NCBI RefSeq assembly: GCF_004329715.1
Contig: NZ_JXSY01000018.1
Coordinates: 248,001-312,000, forward strand
DNA length: 64,000 nucleotides
Direction of reading: 5' to 3'
DNA from: Bowmanella sp. JS7-9
GTDB taxonomy: Bacteria; Pseudomonadota; Gammaproteobacteria; Enterobacterales; Alteromonadaceae
Shown here: positions 36,679-46,664 of the stretch, piece by piece
How the letters are laid out: each line of letters opens with the position of its first letter
Position numbering within the stretch: position 1 is the stretch's first letter
Translations under genes and position numbers: made by a program
Notes under the pieces: model-generated
Seen by the model: only the letters and a program-made list of their open reading frames with translations
Databases searched by the model: none
Told to the model about the DNA's origin: nothing

Positions 36679-38619
36679 ATGGCTGAATTAAAAGACGTAT
36701 TAGTCCCGGATGTCGGTGGCGAAGCGGTTGAAGTGATCGAAATCTGTGTTGCGGTTGGCGACACAGTGGATGCAGAAGCGTCTCTGATTACGGTAGAAAG
36801 CGATAAAGCAAGCATGGATATCCCGGCACCGTTTGCCGGTAAGGTTGCTGAGATTCTGGTCAAGGTTGGCGACAAAGTCAGCCAGGATACGCTGATCATT
36901 AAGATGGAAGCGGGTCAAAGCGCTGCAACGGCAGCCAGTGAAGTAACTGAGCCGGCTGCATCTTCGCCAGCTCCTGCTTCTGCACCTGCTGCCAGCCCAG
37001 CTGCATCGCAGGTGATTGAAGTGACCGTGCCAGACATCGGTGATGCAGAAAATGTCGATGTCATCGAAGTGCTGGTCGCCGAAGGCGATCGCATTGAGGC
37101 CGAACAGGGTCTTATCACCCTGGAAACCGATAAAGCGACCATGGACGTGCCGGCGCCACAAGCCGGTGTGGTGAAATCGATTAACGTAAAAGTGGGTGAC
37201 AAAGTGTCGAAAGGCTCACTGGTGCTGATGCTGGAAACCGCTGCAAATGGTGAGACAACCAGTACTGCACCTGCTGCACCCGCAGAGCCCGCTGAGGCCG
37301 GTCAGGTAGTCGGTGATGAAGTGATTGAGGTAACTGTGCCGGATATTGGTGATGCTGCCGATGTGGATGTCATCGAGGTATTAGTTGCCTCAGGTGATGA
37401 GATCGCAGCTGAGCAGGGCCTGATTACTCTGGAAACCGATAAAGCGACCATGGATGTCCCTGCGCCGAAGGCCGGTAAAGTGGTCGATGTTAAAGTAAAA
37501 GTGGGTGACAAAGTGTCCAAAGGCTCACTGGTTCTGACCATGCAGGTCAGTGGCAGTAAACCGGCTGCACCGGCTGCACCAGCGCCGGCGGCAAAGAGCA
37601 ACGATACGGTGACCGCATCCGTTGCCCCATCTGCACCGAAAGCACCACCAGTACCTCATCATCCGTCCGCGGGTGACAAACCGCATAGCGGCAAAGTGCA
37701 TGCATCGCCTTCAGTGCGTCGCATTGCACGGGAATTTGGCGTGGATTTAACCCAGGTTAAAGGTACAGGTCGCAAAGGGCGTATTCAGCCAGAAGACGTG
37801 AAGTCCTACGTGAAATATGAACTGTCGCGTCCGAAGATGACCGCCAGTTCGTCCGTGGCAGCGGGCAGTGGTGGCTTGCAGGTATTGCCACCACCGAAAG
37901 TGGATTTCAGTAAGTTCGGTGAAGTGGAAGAAGTGCCACTGACACGTATTCAGAAGATTTCCGGTCCTAACCTGCATCGCAACTGGGTGACTATCCCTCA
38001 TGTGACGCAGTTTGAAGAAGCGGATATCACTGAACTTGAGGCATTCCGCAAAGAGCAGAATGATCTTGCTGCGAAGAAAAAGCTGGATGTGAAGATCACC
38101 CCGCTGGTATTTATGATGAAAGCGGTGGCCGACGCGTTGAGAGCCTATCCGGTATTCAACTCTTCGCTGTCTGAAAGTGGTGAAAGCCTGATCCAGAAGA
38201 AGTTCTGCCACATCGGGATCGCAGTTGATACGCCAGCCGGTCTGGTCGTGCCGGTAGTGCGCGACGTGGATAAGAAAGGTATTCACGAATTATCCCGTGA
38301 ACTGATGGAAATCAGTGTCAAAGCCCGCGACGGTAAATTAAAAGCCGCGGATATGCAGGGCAGCAGTATGACGATTTCAAGCCTTGGTGGGATCGGTGGA
38401 ACCAAGTTCACCCCTATTGTAAATGCACCTGATGTCGCCATATTGGGTGTATCGCGCAGCGATATTAAACCGGTATGGAATGGTAAAGAGTTTGAACCAC
38501 GTCTGATGGTGCCATTATCACTGTCTTATGATCACCGGGTGATCGATGGCGCGGTAGCGGCTCGATTTGCTGTGCATTTACGTAACGTACTGGGCGATAT
38601 TCGCCAATTATTGCTGTAA
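36679..38619 (+). CDS. aceF: Dihydrolipoamide acetyltransferase E2 with three lipoyl domains
   Basis: A 646-residue E2 core protein. Three lipoyl domains lie at about residues 2-78, 114-190 and 213-289, with the lipoylated Lys in ESDKASM, ETDKATM and ETDKATM. Ala/Pro-rich linkers separate them. The E3-binding domain ([28 protein letters not shown]) follows, then the acetyltransferase with [10 protein letters not shown] near the end, which holds the catalytic His. Lipoyl domains 2 and 3 are nearly identical, pointing to duplication. GAGG lies upstream of the ATG. Confidence 0.95.
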   Translation: MAELKDVLVPDVGGEAVEVIEICVAVGDTVDAEASLITVESDKASMDIPAPFAGKVAEILVKVGDKVSQDTLIIKMEAGQSAATAASEVTEPAASSPAPASAPAASPAASQVIEVTVPDIGDAENVDVIEVLVAEGDRIEAEQGLITLETDKATMDVPAPQAGVVKSINVKVGDKVSKGSLVLMLETAANGETTSTAPAAPAEPAEAGQVVGDEVIEVTVPDIGDAADVDVIEVLVASGDEIAAEQGLITLETDKATMDVPAPKAGKVVDVKVKVGDKVSKGSLVLTMQVSGSKPAAPAAPAPAAKSNDTVTASVAPSAPKAPPVPHHPSAGDKPHSGKVHASPSVRRIAREFGVDLTQVKGTGRKGRIQPEDVKSYVKYELSRPKMTASSSVAAGSGGLQVLPPPKVDFSKFGEVEEVPLTRIQKISGPNLHRNWVTIPHVTQFEEADITELEAFRKEQNDLAAKKKLDVKITPLVFMMKAVADALRAYPVFNSSLSESGESLIQKKFCHIGIAVDTPAGLVVPVVRDVDKKGIHELSRELMEISVKARDGKLKAADMQGSSMTISSLGGIGGTKFTPIVNAPDVAILGVSRSDIKPVWNGKEFEPRLMVPLSLSYDHRVIDGAVAARFAVHLRNVLGDIRQLLL

Positions 38620-38628
38620 CTGATACTG

Positions 38629-38651
38629 GCCGGTGAGATTCACCGGCTTTG
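38629..38651 (+). terminator. Hairpin between aceF and lpdA
   Basis: GCCGGTGA and TCACCGGC pair perfectly around GAT, followed by TTTGTTAT. It may partly end aceEF transcription so that lpdA, also needed by other complexes, has its own promoter. Confidence 0.6.
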
Positions 38652-38733
38652 TTATATTATTGATTTTACTAATACAGGTGCGCTTGGGTAGAATTTGCGC
38701 GTCTGGTTACTCTACAAAATATTGAGGTCACTC

Positions 38734-40155
38734 ATGAGCGAAATTAAAACACAACTGGTGGTATTGGGAGCAGGTCCCGGTGGATATTCTGCTGCTTTCC
38801 GTGCCGCTGATCTGGGCATCGATACGGTACTGGTCGATGCGCGCGACACCCTGGGTGGGGTGTGTCTGAACGTGGGTTGTATCCCGTCAAAAGCATTATT
38901 GCATGTGGCAAAAGTGATCGACGATGCCAAAGAAATGGCACACCACGGTGTTGTGTTTGGCGAGCCTCAAATTGATTTAGACAAGATCCGTGGTTGGAAA
39001 GACAGCGTGATTGGCCAGCTGACTAAAGGTCTGGCGGGCATGTCAAAAATGCGTAAAGTTCAGCATGTACAGGGCTATGGTAAGTTCACTGGTTCTAACA
39101 CGCTGGAAGTGGACGGCAAAGACGGCAAAACCAAAATCACTTTTGATAATGCCATTATTGCAGCGGGTTCTGAGCCTGTTTCTCTGCCTTTCATTCCGCA
39201 AAATGACCCACGTGTTATTGACTCAACTGGTGCGTTGGAACTGAAAGATGTGCCAGCCAAAATGCTGGTGCTGGGAGGTGGTATCATCGGTCTGGAAATG
39301 GGCACAGTGTACAAAGCACTGGGTAGCGAGATTGATGTCGTTGAGTTCCTGGACCAATTAGTACCTGCTGCGGATAAAGACATTATCAAGGTTTACCAGA
39401 AATACGTTAAAGATAAGTTTAACGTGATGCTGGAAACCAAAGTGACTGCAGTCGAAGCTAAAGACGACGGTCTGTATGTGAGCTTTGAAGGCAAGCAAGC
39501 GCCTGCTGAGCCAGTGCGTTATGACAAAGTATTGGTGGCTGTGGGTCGTAAACCAAACGGTAAATTGCTGGATGCAGATAAGGCCGGTGTGGCGGTTGAT
39601 GACCGTGGTTTCATCGCGGTAGACAAGCAAATGCGCACGAATGTGAATCACATTTTTGCCATTGGCGATTTGGTTGGTCAGCCAATGCTGGCGCACAAAG
39701 CCGTGCATGAAGGCCATGTGGCTGCTGAGGTTATCGCCGGTAAGAAACATTACTTTGATCCTAAGTGTATTCCTTCAGTTGCGTACACTGACCCTGAAAT
39801 TGCGTGGGTTGGTGTGACAGAGAAGGAAGCGAAAGACAAAGGCATTGCTTACGAGACGGCAACCTTCCCATGGGCAGCTTCAGGCCGTGCCATCGCCTCT
39901 GGCCGTACCGAAGGTATGACCAAGTTAATCTTCGATAAAGATAATGGCCGCGTGATTGGTGGTGCCATGGTAGGTATCAATGCCGGTGAGATGCTGGGTG
40001 AAATTGGTCTGGCAGTCGAAATGGGCGCGGATGCAGAGGATGTGGCATTGACTATTCATGCTCACCCAACGCTTAACGAGTCTATTGGTCTGGCGGCAGA
40101 AATTTTTGAAGGCAGCATCACGGATCTGCCAAACCCGAAAGCGAAGAAAAAATAA
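38734..40155 (+). CDS. lpdA: Dihydrolipoyl dehydrogenase (E3)
   Basis: A 473-residue flavoprotein that reoxidises dihydrolipoyl groups of the pyruvate, 2-oxoglutarate and glycine complexes. The FAD-binding VVLGAGPGGYSAAFRAADLG, the redox disulfide GGVCLNVGCIPSK, the NAD motif LVLGGGIIGLEMG, and the C-terminal HAHPTLNES with the active His-Glu pair are present. The ATG at 38734 matches the family start and has GAGG upstream; the longer frame from 38695 adds 13 unlikely residues. Confidence 0.95.
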   Translation: MSEIKTQLVVLGAGPGGYSAAFRAADLGIDTVLVDARDTLGGVCLNVGCIPSKALLHVAKVIDDAKEMAHHGVVFGEPQIDLDKIRGWKDSVIGQLTKGLAGMSKMRKVQHVQGYGKFTGSNTLEVDGKDGKTKITFDNAIIAAGSEPVSLPFIPQNDPRVIDSTGALELKDVPAKMLVLGGGIIGLEMGTVYKALGSEIDVVEFLDQLVPAADKDIIKVYQKYVKDKFNVMLETKVTAVEAKDDGLYVSFEGKQAPAEPVRYDKVLVAVGRKPNGKLLDADKAGVAVDDRGFIAVDKQMRTNVNHIFAIGDLVGQPMLAHKAVHEGHVAAEVIAGKKHYFDPKCIPSVAYTDPEIAWVGVTEKEAKDKGIAYETATFPWAASGRAIASGRTEGMTKLIFDKDNGRVIGGAMVGINAGEMLGEIGLAVEMGADAEDVALTIHAHPTLNESIGLAAEIFEGSITDLPNPKAKKK

Positions 40156-40175
40156 TCTGGTCAGATGACTGATTT

Positions 40176-40205
40176 AAAAAGGCCCCGCATTCTGCGGGGC
40201 TTTTT
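40176..40205 (+). terminator. Terminator after lpdA
   Basis: GCCCCGCA and TGCGGGGC pair perfectly around TTC, flanked by an A run and a run of five Ts. Confidence 0.92.
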
Positions 40206-40453
40206 ATTTGCCCAATAAAATTCGGCAGGTAAGCGCTTTCAGAAATTATTGTTCGAGTCTGAGATGTTATTGCTAATTCTTTTTGGGAATATGTTATGTA
40301 AAAAAGTAATTATGTTATGTTAAAAGATTGCGTAGTGTGTCCGATGTCTTATCGGTCATATACATCAAATGGAAGATGGAAGTTATTGATAGACAAGGAG
40401 AAAAAGTGCTGCTTTGCGGCAGTTAATTAAAATAATAACTAAGTAGAAATAAT

Positions 40454-42844
40454 ATGAATAAAAATAAATTGAGTCAGTTCCAGGGCCTGACCAAAACCGC
40501 CATAGCCGTTATCACGGCGTGTTCACTATCGGCAGCAGCATCTGCAGGTGAACTCAAAGAAGTCGAACAAATCAAACGAGGTGACTCTGCCGCGGACCAG
40601 CATTTCAATGCGTGGTTACAAGCGCAACGTCAACAAGCAGCGGAAATCGAGTCTGACCAATATATTATTGAATTTGACTCGACCAAAGAAGCAAAAAAAG
40701 AAACCAAACGTTTGGCCAAAGAGCTTAAAAAAGCTATGCGCTATGAGCGCAAGCTGGCCAAGGGTAAACATGTTCTGAAACTGGAAGAGAAACTCAGTAA
40801 AGACGAGAAAAAGGCACTTCTTAACAGCCTGCGAGCAGACAAAAACGTTAAGTTTGTTGAGGAAGATCCCGTACGTTTCCTGATGGCGCAAAGCACACCT
40901 TGGGGATACACAGCTGTGCAGGCTGCGCAATTAAGTGATTCAGCTGCAGGTGCATTAACCGTCTGTATTATCGATTCTGGCTATGATGCATCGAATCCGG
41001 ATCTCAGTGCCAACAATGCCACAGGTACTAACGACTCAGGCACAGGTAACTGGTATCAGGCTGGAGGGTCACATGGATCTCACGTGGCCGGGACGATTGC
41101 TGCGGTGAACAATAGCATTGGTGTTAAAGGCGTATTGCCAAATACACAGGTAAATCTGCATATCGTAAAAGTGTTTAACGAATCAGGTTGGGGATATTCT
41201 TCAGATTTGGTTACGGCAGTAAACACCTGCGTCAACAATGGTGCCGACGTGGTTAATATGAGTTTAGGTGGCCCGTCTTCAAGCACTTCAGAAAAAAATG
41301 GTCTGGAAGCAGCAACCGCAGCAGGCGTTTTATTGATTGCCGCATCGGGTAACGATGGTGACGCCAGCCTGTCTTATCCTGCGTCTTATGACACCGTTAT
41401 GGCGGTAGCTGCGGTGGATGAAAATGGTCAGCACGCCGAGTTTTCGCAATACACGCCGCAGGTTGAAATCTCAGGTCCTGGTGAGGCTATCCTGTCTACC
41501 GTGGCGGGAGACGGTCGTCTTGGTAGTTTAACTGTAGGCACAACCTCATACACAGAACAGGGTGTCGTACCGCAGTCCCGGTATGTACAAAGCGGCAGCA
41601 GCTATGTTGTCAGTGATATTAATGGCACCGTGTCAGGCACGTTAGCCTCTTGTAGTCGTTCAGGCAGTACATATAGCTGCGGCAGCATGACTGGCAAGAT
41701 CTGTGTAGCTGAGCGTAATGCTAATCAAGGTACCAGTTATCCTGAAGTGAATGCAGCGAAGGCGTGTGCCGATGCGGGTGCGGCAGGTGTCGTAGTGTAC
41801 AGCAATACGGAACGTCCGGGCTTGCAGAATCCTTTCCTTGTGGATGCGACAGGCGCTGTTGATGTGCCCACCGTATCGGTTAACCGCACAGTAGGTCAGG
41901 CTTTATTGGCCAAGGCTGGTCAGAGTGCGACTCTGTCTGTGACCGGTAATCAGGATTACGCCTATTACAATGGTACCTCAATGGCGACGCCACACGTGAC
42001 TGCTGTGGCTGCACTTGCATGGAGTAATAATCTGGATTGTACCGCTGCACAGGTGCGTACTGCACTTAAAGCAACGGCTATGGATCTTGATGTCGCTGGT
42101 CGTGATGACCGCACAGGATACGGTTTGGTACAAGCCAAGGCCGCATCTGATTATATGGCGTTAAACTGTGGCTCTGGTGGCGGCAGCGGCGGTGGCTCTG
42201 ATAATTCACTGGAAAACGGTGTGGCTAAAACCGGCTTATCAGGTAGCCAAAACGAGCAACTACTCTTTACTCTGGATGTACCTGCTGGGGCGACTGGCCT
42301 GAGCTTCAATATGTCTGGCGGTAGCGGTGATGCGGATCTATATGTGAAGTTTGGTTCAGAGCCAACCACCAGTAGTTATGACTGTCGCCCTTATAAGAGT
42401 GGAAATAGCGAGAGTTGTCCGATTAGCACTGCTCAGGCAGGAACATACTACGTTAAGCTGATCGGCTACAGCGCATTCAGTGGTGTAAGTCTGGTGGGAA
42501 GTTTCACGGAAGGTAGCACTGGTGGCGGCGGTGGAGCCACAGGTTACACCACAACCATCAATGATATCGCAGCCAGCAAGGGTACCTGGAAATATTACAC
42601 TCTCGATGTGCCCGCGGGTATGTCGACGTTTAGTGTAAACACAGCGAACGGTAGTGGAGATGCTGATCTGTATGTGCGTTTTGGTGCGCAGCCTACAACC
42701 AGTAGCTATGATTGCCGTCCATATAAGAGTGGTAACACGGAAAGTTGTAGCTTCACAAACCCAACTGCCGGTACATGGCACATTGGTGTTCGTGCCTATA
42801 GCACATTCTCCGGTCTGGATATGACGGTATCTTACCAACCATAA
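40454..42844 (+). CDS. Secreted subtilisin-like serine protease with PA and two PPC domains
   Basis: A 796-residue S8 protease. A signal peptide (about residues 1-31, ending ASAG) is followed by an I9-like propeptide (residues 60-135) rich in Lys. The catalytic triad is Asp174 (IIDSGYD), His210 (GSHGSHVAGT) and Ser509 (NGTSMATPH). A PA domain (about residues 375-490) is inserted before the serine. Two PPC domains follow at about residues 590-680 and 710-795, separated by Gly/Ser linkers; such domains are usually trimmed during secretion. The likely role is extracellular protein degradation. It stands alone, with 298 non-coding bases upstream and its own terminator. Confidence 0.92.
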   Translation: MNKNKLSQFQGLTKTAIAVITACSLSAAASAGELKEVEQIKRGDSAADQHFNAWLQAQRQQAAEIESDQYIIEFDSTKEAKKETKRLAKELKKAMRYERKLAKGKHVLKLEEKLSKDEKKALLNSLRADKNVKFVEEDPVRFLMAQSTPWGYTAVQAAQLSDSAAGALTVCIIDSGYDASNPDLSANNATGTNDSGTGNWYQAGGSHGSHVAGTIAAVNNSIGVKGVLPNTQVNLHIVKVFNESGWGYSSDLVTAVNTCVNNGADVVNMSLGGPSSSTSEKNGLEAATAAGVLLIAASGNDGDASLSYPASYDTVMAVAAVDENGQHAEFSQYTPQVEISGPGEAILSTVAGDGRLGSLTVGTTSYTEQGVVPQSRYVQSGSSYVVSDINGTVSGTLASCSRSGSTYSCGSMTGKICVAERNANQGTSYPEVNAAKACADAGAAGVVVYSNTERPGLQNPFLVDATGAVDVPTVSVNRTVGQALLAKAGQSATLSVTGNQDYAYYNGTSMATPHVTAVAALAWSNNLDCTAAQVRTALKATAMDLDVAGRDDRTGYGLVQAKAASDYMALNCGSGGGSGGGSDNSLENGVAKTGLSGSQNEQLLFTLDVPAGATGLSFNMSGGSGDADLYVKFGSEPTTSSYDCRPYKSGNSESCPISTAQAGTYYVKLIGYSAFSGVSLVGSFTEGSTGGGGGATGYTTTINDIAASKGTWKYYTLDVPAGMSTFSVNTANGSGDADLYVRFGAQPTTSSYDCRPYKSGNTESCSFTNPTAGTWHIGVRAYSTFSGLDMTVSYQP

Positions 42845-42862
42845 CGGTGATGTTTGTCGTCG

Positions 42863-42886
42863 AGGCGCCTTAGAGGCGCCTTTTCT
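42863..42886 (+). terminator. Terminator after the protease gene
   Basis: AGGCGCC and GGCGCCT pair around the short loop TTAGA and are followed by TTTCTATTT. Confidence 0.85.
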
Positions 42887-42993
42887 ATTTCCAGGGGCGA
42901 AAAGTAGTAAAACCCAGTTCCACTATGCTGGTAGACTAGCGAGTTTTGGAAGAAAAGCACGCCAGCTTGGCACGCGAGTAGGATTATCGATAC

Positions 42994-45900
42994 ATGTTAC
43001 AACAAGCACGTCTGGCCAAATTATTTACTCAGCGCAACTGGCAGCGTGGTCAGGCTATTTTTGAAGCCGGACTGGTGACCCATGTATCACTTGACGACCA
43101 GCGTCAGGAACTGACCGGACTGGTTACTAATGAACAGGGTGATCGGGAATATGACGTTGCCATCACTGCCCGCGATAAAAAATTACAGTGTTTGTGCAGT
43201 TGCCCCGTTGGGCAATTTTGTCAACATGCTGCCGCGATTGTGCATGCAGCCTGGCAAGACTCTACCGAAACGATTGCTGTTTCTGATCAACAGCTGTCTG
43301 TTTGGTTGGAACAGCCGACTATTGCCCCTCAACCGACGACAGATTCAGCTAAATGCCTGATGTTCGTGTTGTCGACACGGCCTGGTTTAGCTGGATTGGG
43401 CTATGCCGTAAGCGTGTTTGTCAGCCAGTTCAAAAAAAATGGTGAGTTGAGTGAGGCGTCGCGACCTGTGCATTTACCCGAGAGCGGCTTACATTTTGAT
43501 TGGATGAGTCAGCAAGAGCGTTATTTGTGCGCAGATATCGCCCATTTCCGCCACACGGATGGGTGTTTGTATCATGCTGATTTATTGCAGCGTATTGTCG
43601 CCAGTGGGCGAGCATATTGGCAGCAACCCCATACACAGGAGCTCATCTGGAGCGAGGCGCAACCACTTGATTTTCGGTGGGAGGTCACCGAAAACCATTT
43701 TATCCAATTGAAACCTGTTTGTGAGGACGTGACACAGATTCTTGCCACGTGTCCGCCCTCCTACTTACGCACAGATGGCAGCATGGGACTATTGCAGTCT
43801 GACGTTGCCGCGCAGGCTGCACAATGGTTGGTGAGTTTCCCTCTGATTGAAGCGGCGCAATTAAGTTGGATTCTGCCCAAACTGGCTCAGCGTTTGGGCC
43901 AGGACCATCCCCTATTAGCGAAGACGCCTACCTTAGAAACCTCCAGGGTACCCGAGCCTAATGTCTGTTTAAGTATATTTGGTCAGGCAACCAAGCCTAA
44001 GCTTGGCGTAGTCAGGGTAGAGTTTGATTATGACGGAATTAGAGTAAACCCTACCGATCCCTCACCAACGTATAAATCACTTGATGGCAAACTAATCTAT
44101 CGACATACCGATGCTGAACAATCCGCATTGCAGGAACTTAATCGCTGGGGACTGCGGGCGTACGCGCCCGTGAGCAGTCAATGGAAGGTATTGCAGCATT
44201 TTCAGATGCATTTACCTGCTGGTGATTGGTTTCGCCTGTTGGCGGAGGCGCTGCCACTATGGAGAAATGCCGGTTGGCAAATCGAGGTAGCGAAAGGTTT
44301 TTATTACCGGGTTATCGATACGATCGATGATATTGACCTGACTATTAGTGAGCAAAGTAACCGTTACTTTTCCGTGGCAATGCAGGTAGAGGTGGAAGGA
44401 CAAAAAATCGCCCTGTTACCTTTGTTACAGGGGGCGTTGCAACAAACCGATATAGCTGACTGGCTGGGTATTTCGCAGACTATCCCTGACAATATTTATG
44501 TGCAGTTAGCTCCGGGGCAGGCCATTGCGTTATCGTCTGCAACGCTAAGGCCACTGGTTCAGCAGTTTCTTGAGTTGCAGCTGCCCAACAGCATTGATAA
44601 GCATGGTCAGTTAAATTTGCCCGCACATCGGCTTGCCGCGGCGCTGCCTGCCATCGAATCATTGGCTGGCCGTAGCGAAAAAAACAGCAAAATAGAGAAA
44701 AAGCTGCAGGCGTTGCAAACCATCCCTGAGGTTGTGTTGCCAACCAAATTGCAAGCCACATTACGCCCCTATCAGAGGGAAGGACTACGCTGGATGCAGT
44801 TCCTGTATCAGGCAGGGGTGGGCGGCTTACTGGCAGATGATATGGGATTGGGTAAAACCCTGCAGGTACTGGCCCATTTACTGGCGCTCAAAGAGCAGAA
44901 TAAATTGACTCAACCGGCACTGGTGCTGGCGCCAACTAGCGTCATATTTAACTGGAAAGCGGAAATTAAACGCTTTGCGCCGGCTCTGAACGTCCAATTG
45001 TTGCATGGCCCCAAGCGCGGTGCCGATGCCGATTCGTTGCAAAACAGCGATGTGATTGTGACAAGCTACCCGCTGCTTTTGAGGGATTGGAATGTGTACC
45101 AACAACAGCTATTCAGTCTGCTGGTGCTGGATGAGGCACAATCCCTGAAAAATCCATCAACTAAATTGTATCGGGTACTGCAAAGTCTGCGTTTCGAACA
45201 AATTATTGCGTTAAGTGGCACACCTATTGAAAACCATCTTGGCGAACTGTGGGCACAGTTTAATTTGTTACAGCCCGGATTGCTGGGCTCGCAAAGCCAG
45301 TTTAATCGATTATTCCGTGCACCGATTGAACGACAACGTAATGAAGCCCGCCGCGCGTTGCTGGTTGAGCGAGTCCGTCCATTCATTCTGCGTCGCCAAA
45401 AACAACAGATTGCCACTGAATTACCGGGTAAAACCGAAATTTTGCAAAGTATTCCATTGGAAGAAAAGCAAGCTCAGTTATATGAGTCAGTGCGTGTAAG
45501 CATTGACGCCTCACTGAACAAAATTATTGCGGCAAAAGGGTTTAAACATAGCCAGATTGAAATTCTGGATGCGATGCTCAAGTTACGCCAGATTTGCTGC
45601 CATCCTCAGCTGTTGAATCAGGTTGGCGCCAAGCGATTGTCACAATCGGCCAAGTTAGACTGGTTAGTAAGCCAGTTGCCGGGATTGTTGGAAGATGGTC
45701 GTAACATTCTGATTTTCTCCCAATTCAGCAGCATGTTGGGTTTAATCGCTACCACGCTGGACGACATGGGCATTGCCTACAGTAAACTCACCGGCGAAAC
45801 TCTGGATAGAGAAGCTCAAATCGCGCGCTTTAAGCAGGGTAAAAATCGGGTGTTCCTCATTAGCCTCAAGGCAGGGGGAACGGGTCTGAATTTAACTGAA

Positions 45901-46161
45901 GCGGATACGGTGATTCATTTTGATCCCTGGTGGAATCCGGCAGCACAGGCGCAAGCCACCGACCGGGCGTATCGCATTGGCCAGGATAAACCCGTGTTTG
46001 TATACCGTCTAATAGCGCAAGGTTCTATTGAAGAGAAGATTGTAGAGTTGCAGCAAAGCAAACAGGCACTGGCAGCGGGTATTCTGGACGGTAGTATGGA
46101 TGCAACGGAAACGCGTCTAAATGAGCAAATGTTGCAGAGTTTATTGGCACCGCTGGAGTGA
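42994..46161 (+). CDS. SNF2-family helicase with SWIM zinc finger
   Basis: A 1055-residue ATPase. The N-terminal SWIM zinc motif is C68-S-C70-x5-C76-x-H78. A long middle part (residues 120-580) of unknown fold follows. The SNF2 motor has motif I DDMGLGKTLQ (Lys621), motif II DEAQ (Asp713), SGTPIENHL and the C-terminal half with LISLKAGGTGLNLTEADTVIHFDPWWNPA and QATDRAYRIGQ. Such bacterial proteins are thought to remodel protein-DNA complexes, for example stalled RNA polymerase; the target here is unknown. An inverted repeat (AATTGCAG/CTGCAATT) lies right after the stop. Confidence 0.9.
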   Translation: MLQQARLAKLFTQRNWQRGQAIFEAGLVTHVSLDDQRQELTGLVTNEQGDREYDVAITARDKKLQCLCSCPVGQFCQHAAAIVHAAWQDSTETIAVSDQQLSVWLEQPTIAPQPTTDSAKCLMFVLSTRPGLAGLGYAVSVFVSQFKKNGELSEASRPVHLPESGLHFDWMSQQERYLCADIAHFRHTDGCLYHADLLQRIVASGRAYWQQPHTQELIWSEAQPLDFRWEVTENHFIQLKPVCEDVTQILATCPPSYLRTDGSMGLLQSDVAAQAAQWLVSFPLIEAAQLSWILPKLAQRLGQDHPLLAKTPTLETSRVPEPNVCLSIFGQATKPKLGVVRVEFDYDGIRVNPTDPSPTYKSLDGKLIYRHTDAEQSALQELNRWGLRAYAPVSSQWKVLQHFQMHLPAGDWFRLLAEALPLWRNAGWQIEVAKGFYYRVIDTIDDIDLTISEQSNRYFSVAMQVEVEGQKIALLPLLQGALQQTDIADWLGISQTIPDNIYVQLAPGQAIALSSATLRPLVQQFLELQLPNSIDKHGQLNLPAHRLAAALPAIESLAGRSEKNSKIEKKLQALQTIPEVVLPTKLQATLRPYQREGLRWMQFLYQAGVGGLLADDMGLGKTLQVLAHLLALKEQNKLTQPALVLAPTSVIFNWKAEIKRFAPALNVQLLHGPKRGADADSLQNSDVIVTSYPLLLRDWNVYQQQLFSLLVLDEAQSLKNPSTKLYRVLQSLRFEQIIALSGTPIENHLGELWAQFNLLQPGLLGSQSQFNRLFRAPIERQRNEARRALLVERVRPFILRRQKQQIATELPGKTEILQSIPLEEKQAQLYESVRVSIDASLNKIIAAKGFKHSQIEILDAMLKLRQICCHPQLLNQVGAKRLSQSAKLDWLVSQLPGLLEDGRNILIFSQFSSMLGLIATTLDDMGIAYSKLTGETLDREAQIARFKQGKNRVFLISLKAGGTGLNLTEADTVIHFDPWWNPAAQAQATDRAYRIGQDKPVFVYRLIAQGSIEEKIVELQQSKQALAAGILDGSMDATETRLNEQMLQSLLAPLE

Positions 46162-46208
46162 ATTGCAGATTTTTTCTGCAATTCACTATCTAATTAGCAT
46201 AATTCTGA

Positions 46209-46385
46209 TATAGTGCTCGGGGGCTGGAAAGCTGCCTATTGTTAAGTAAGATCCTTAGTTCGACCGTAAGACCGATTAGGTGAAGGTTATCTTCACCGAA
46301 TAAGTGATAACTCTCTGATTAATAGCGCTATTTCTTGACCTTTACGAGGGAGCGATCCCTACAACTTATTAATCAGGAGATATTT
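46209..46385 (+). promoter_or_regulatory. Promoter and long leader of the cold-shock gene
   Basis: TATAGT at 46209-46214 is a likely -10 box; no good -35 is seen at the normal distance. The transcript would carry about 165 untranslated bases with a stem GGTGAAG/CTTCACC at 46279-46297, then AGGAG before the ATG. Long structured leaders that control translation by temperature are known for cspA genes; that this one does so is inference. Confidence 0.5.
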
Positions 46386-46592
46386 ATGTCTAAAATGACT
46401 GGCACAGTTAAATGGTTCAACCAAGACAAAGGTTACGGTTTCATCACTCCAGCAGACGGCGGTAAAGACGTATTCGTACACTTCCGCGCTATCGCTGGCG
46501 ACGGCTTCAAGACTCTGGCTGAAGGTCAAAAAGTTTCTTTTGACGTTGAGCAAGGTCAAAAAGGTCCACAAGCTGCAAACGTTGTTCTGTAA
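46386..46592 (+). CDS. CspA-family cold-shock protein
   Basis: A 68-residue OB-fold RNA chaperone. RNP1 is KGYGFITP and RNP2 is VFVHF, within [22 protein letters not shown] and [10 protein letters not shown]. The ATG at 46386 has AGGAG upstream and gives the usual length; the longer frame from 46335 runs through the leader. Codons are strongly biased, as in highly expressed genes. A clear terminator follows. Confidence 0.93.
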   Translation: MSKMTGTVKWFNQDKGYGFITPADGGKDVFVHFRAIAGDGFKTLAEGQKVSFDVEQGQKGPQAANVVL

Positions 46593-46610
46593 GACGTTTT
46601 CACTTGAGAA

Positions 46611-46637
46611 AAAGGCGGTTTAATCACCGCCTTTTTT
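46611..46637. terminator. Terminator after the cold-shock gene
   Basis: AAAGGCGGT and ACCGCCTTT pair perfectly around TTAATC and are followed by a T run. It also lies after the end of the convergent DUF3300 gene. Confidence 0.9.
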
Positions 46638-46664
46638 GTTGCCTGAAAAGGTGCTTCCCTGCAC

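Noticed and set aside
38695-38733. Earlier start for lpdA
   Set aside because: The 13 extra residues do not fit the family start, and the ATG at 38734 has its own ribosome-binding site.
40260-40335. ATGTTATGT repeats upstream of the protease as a regulatory site
   Set aside because: Only two imperfect copies in a very AT-rich stretch; they could arise by chance.
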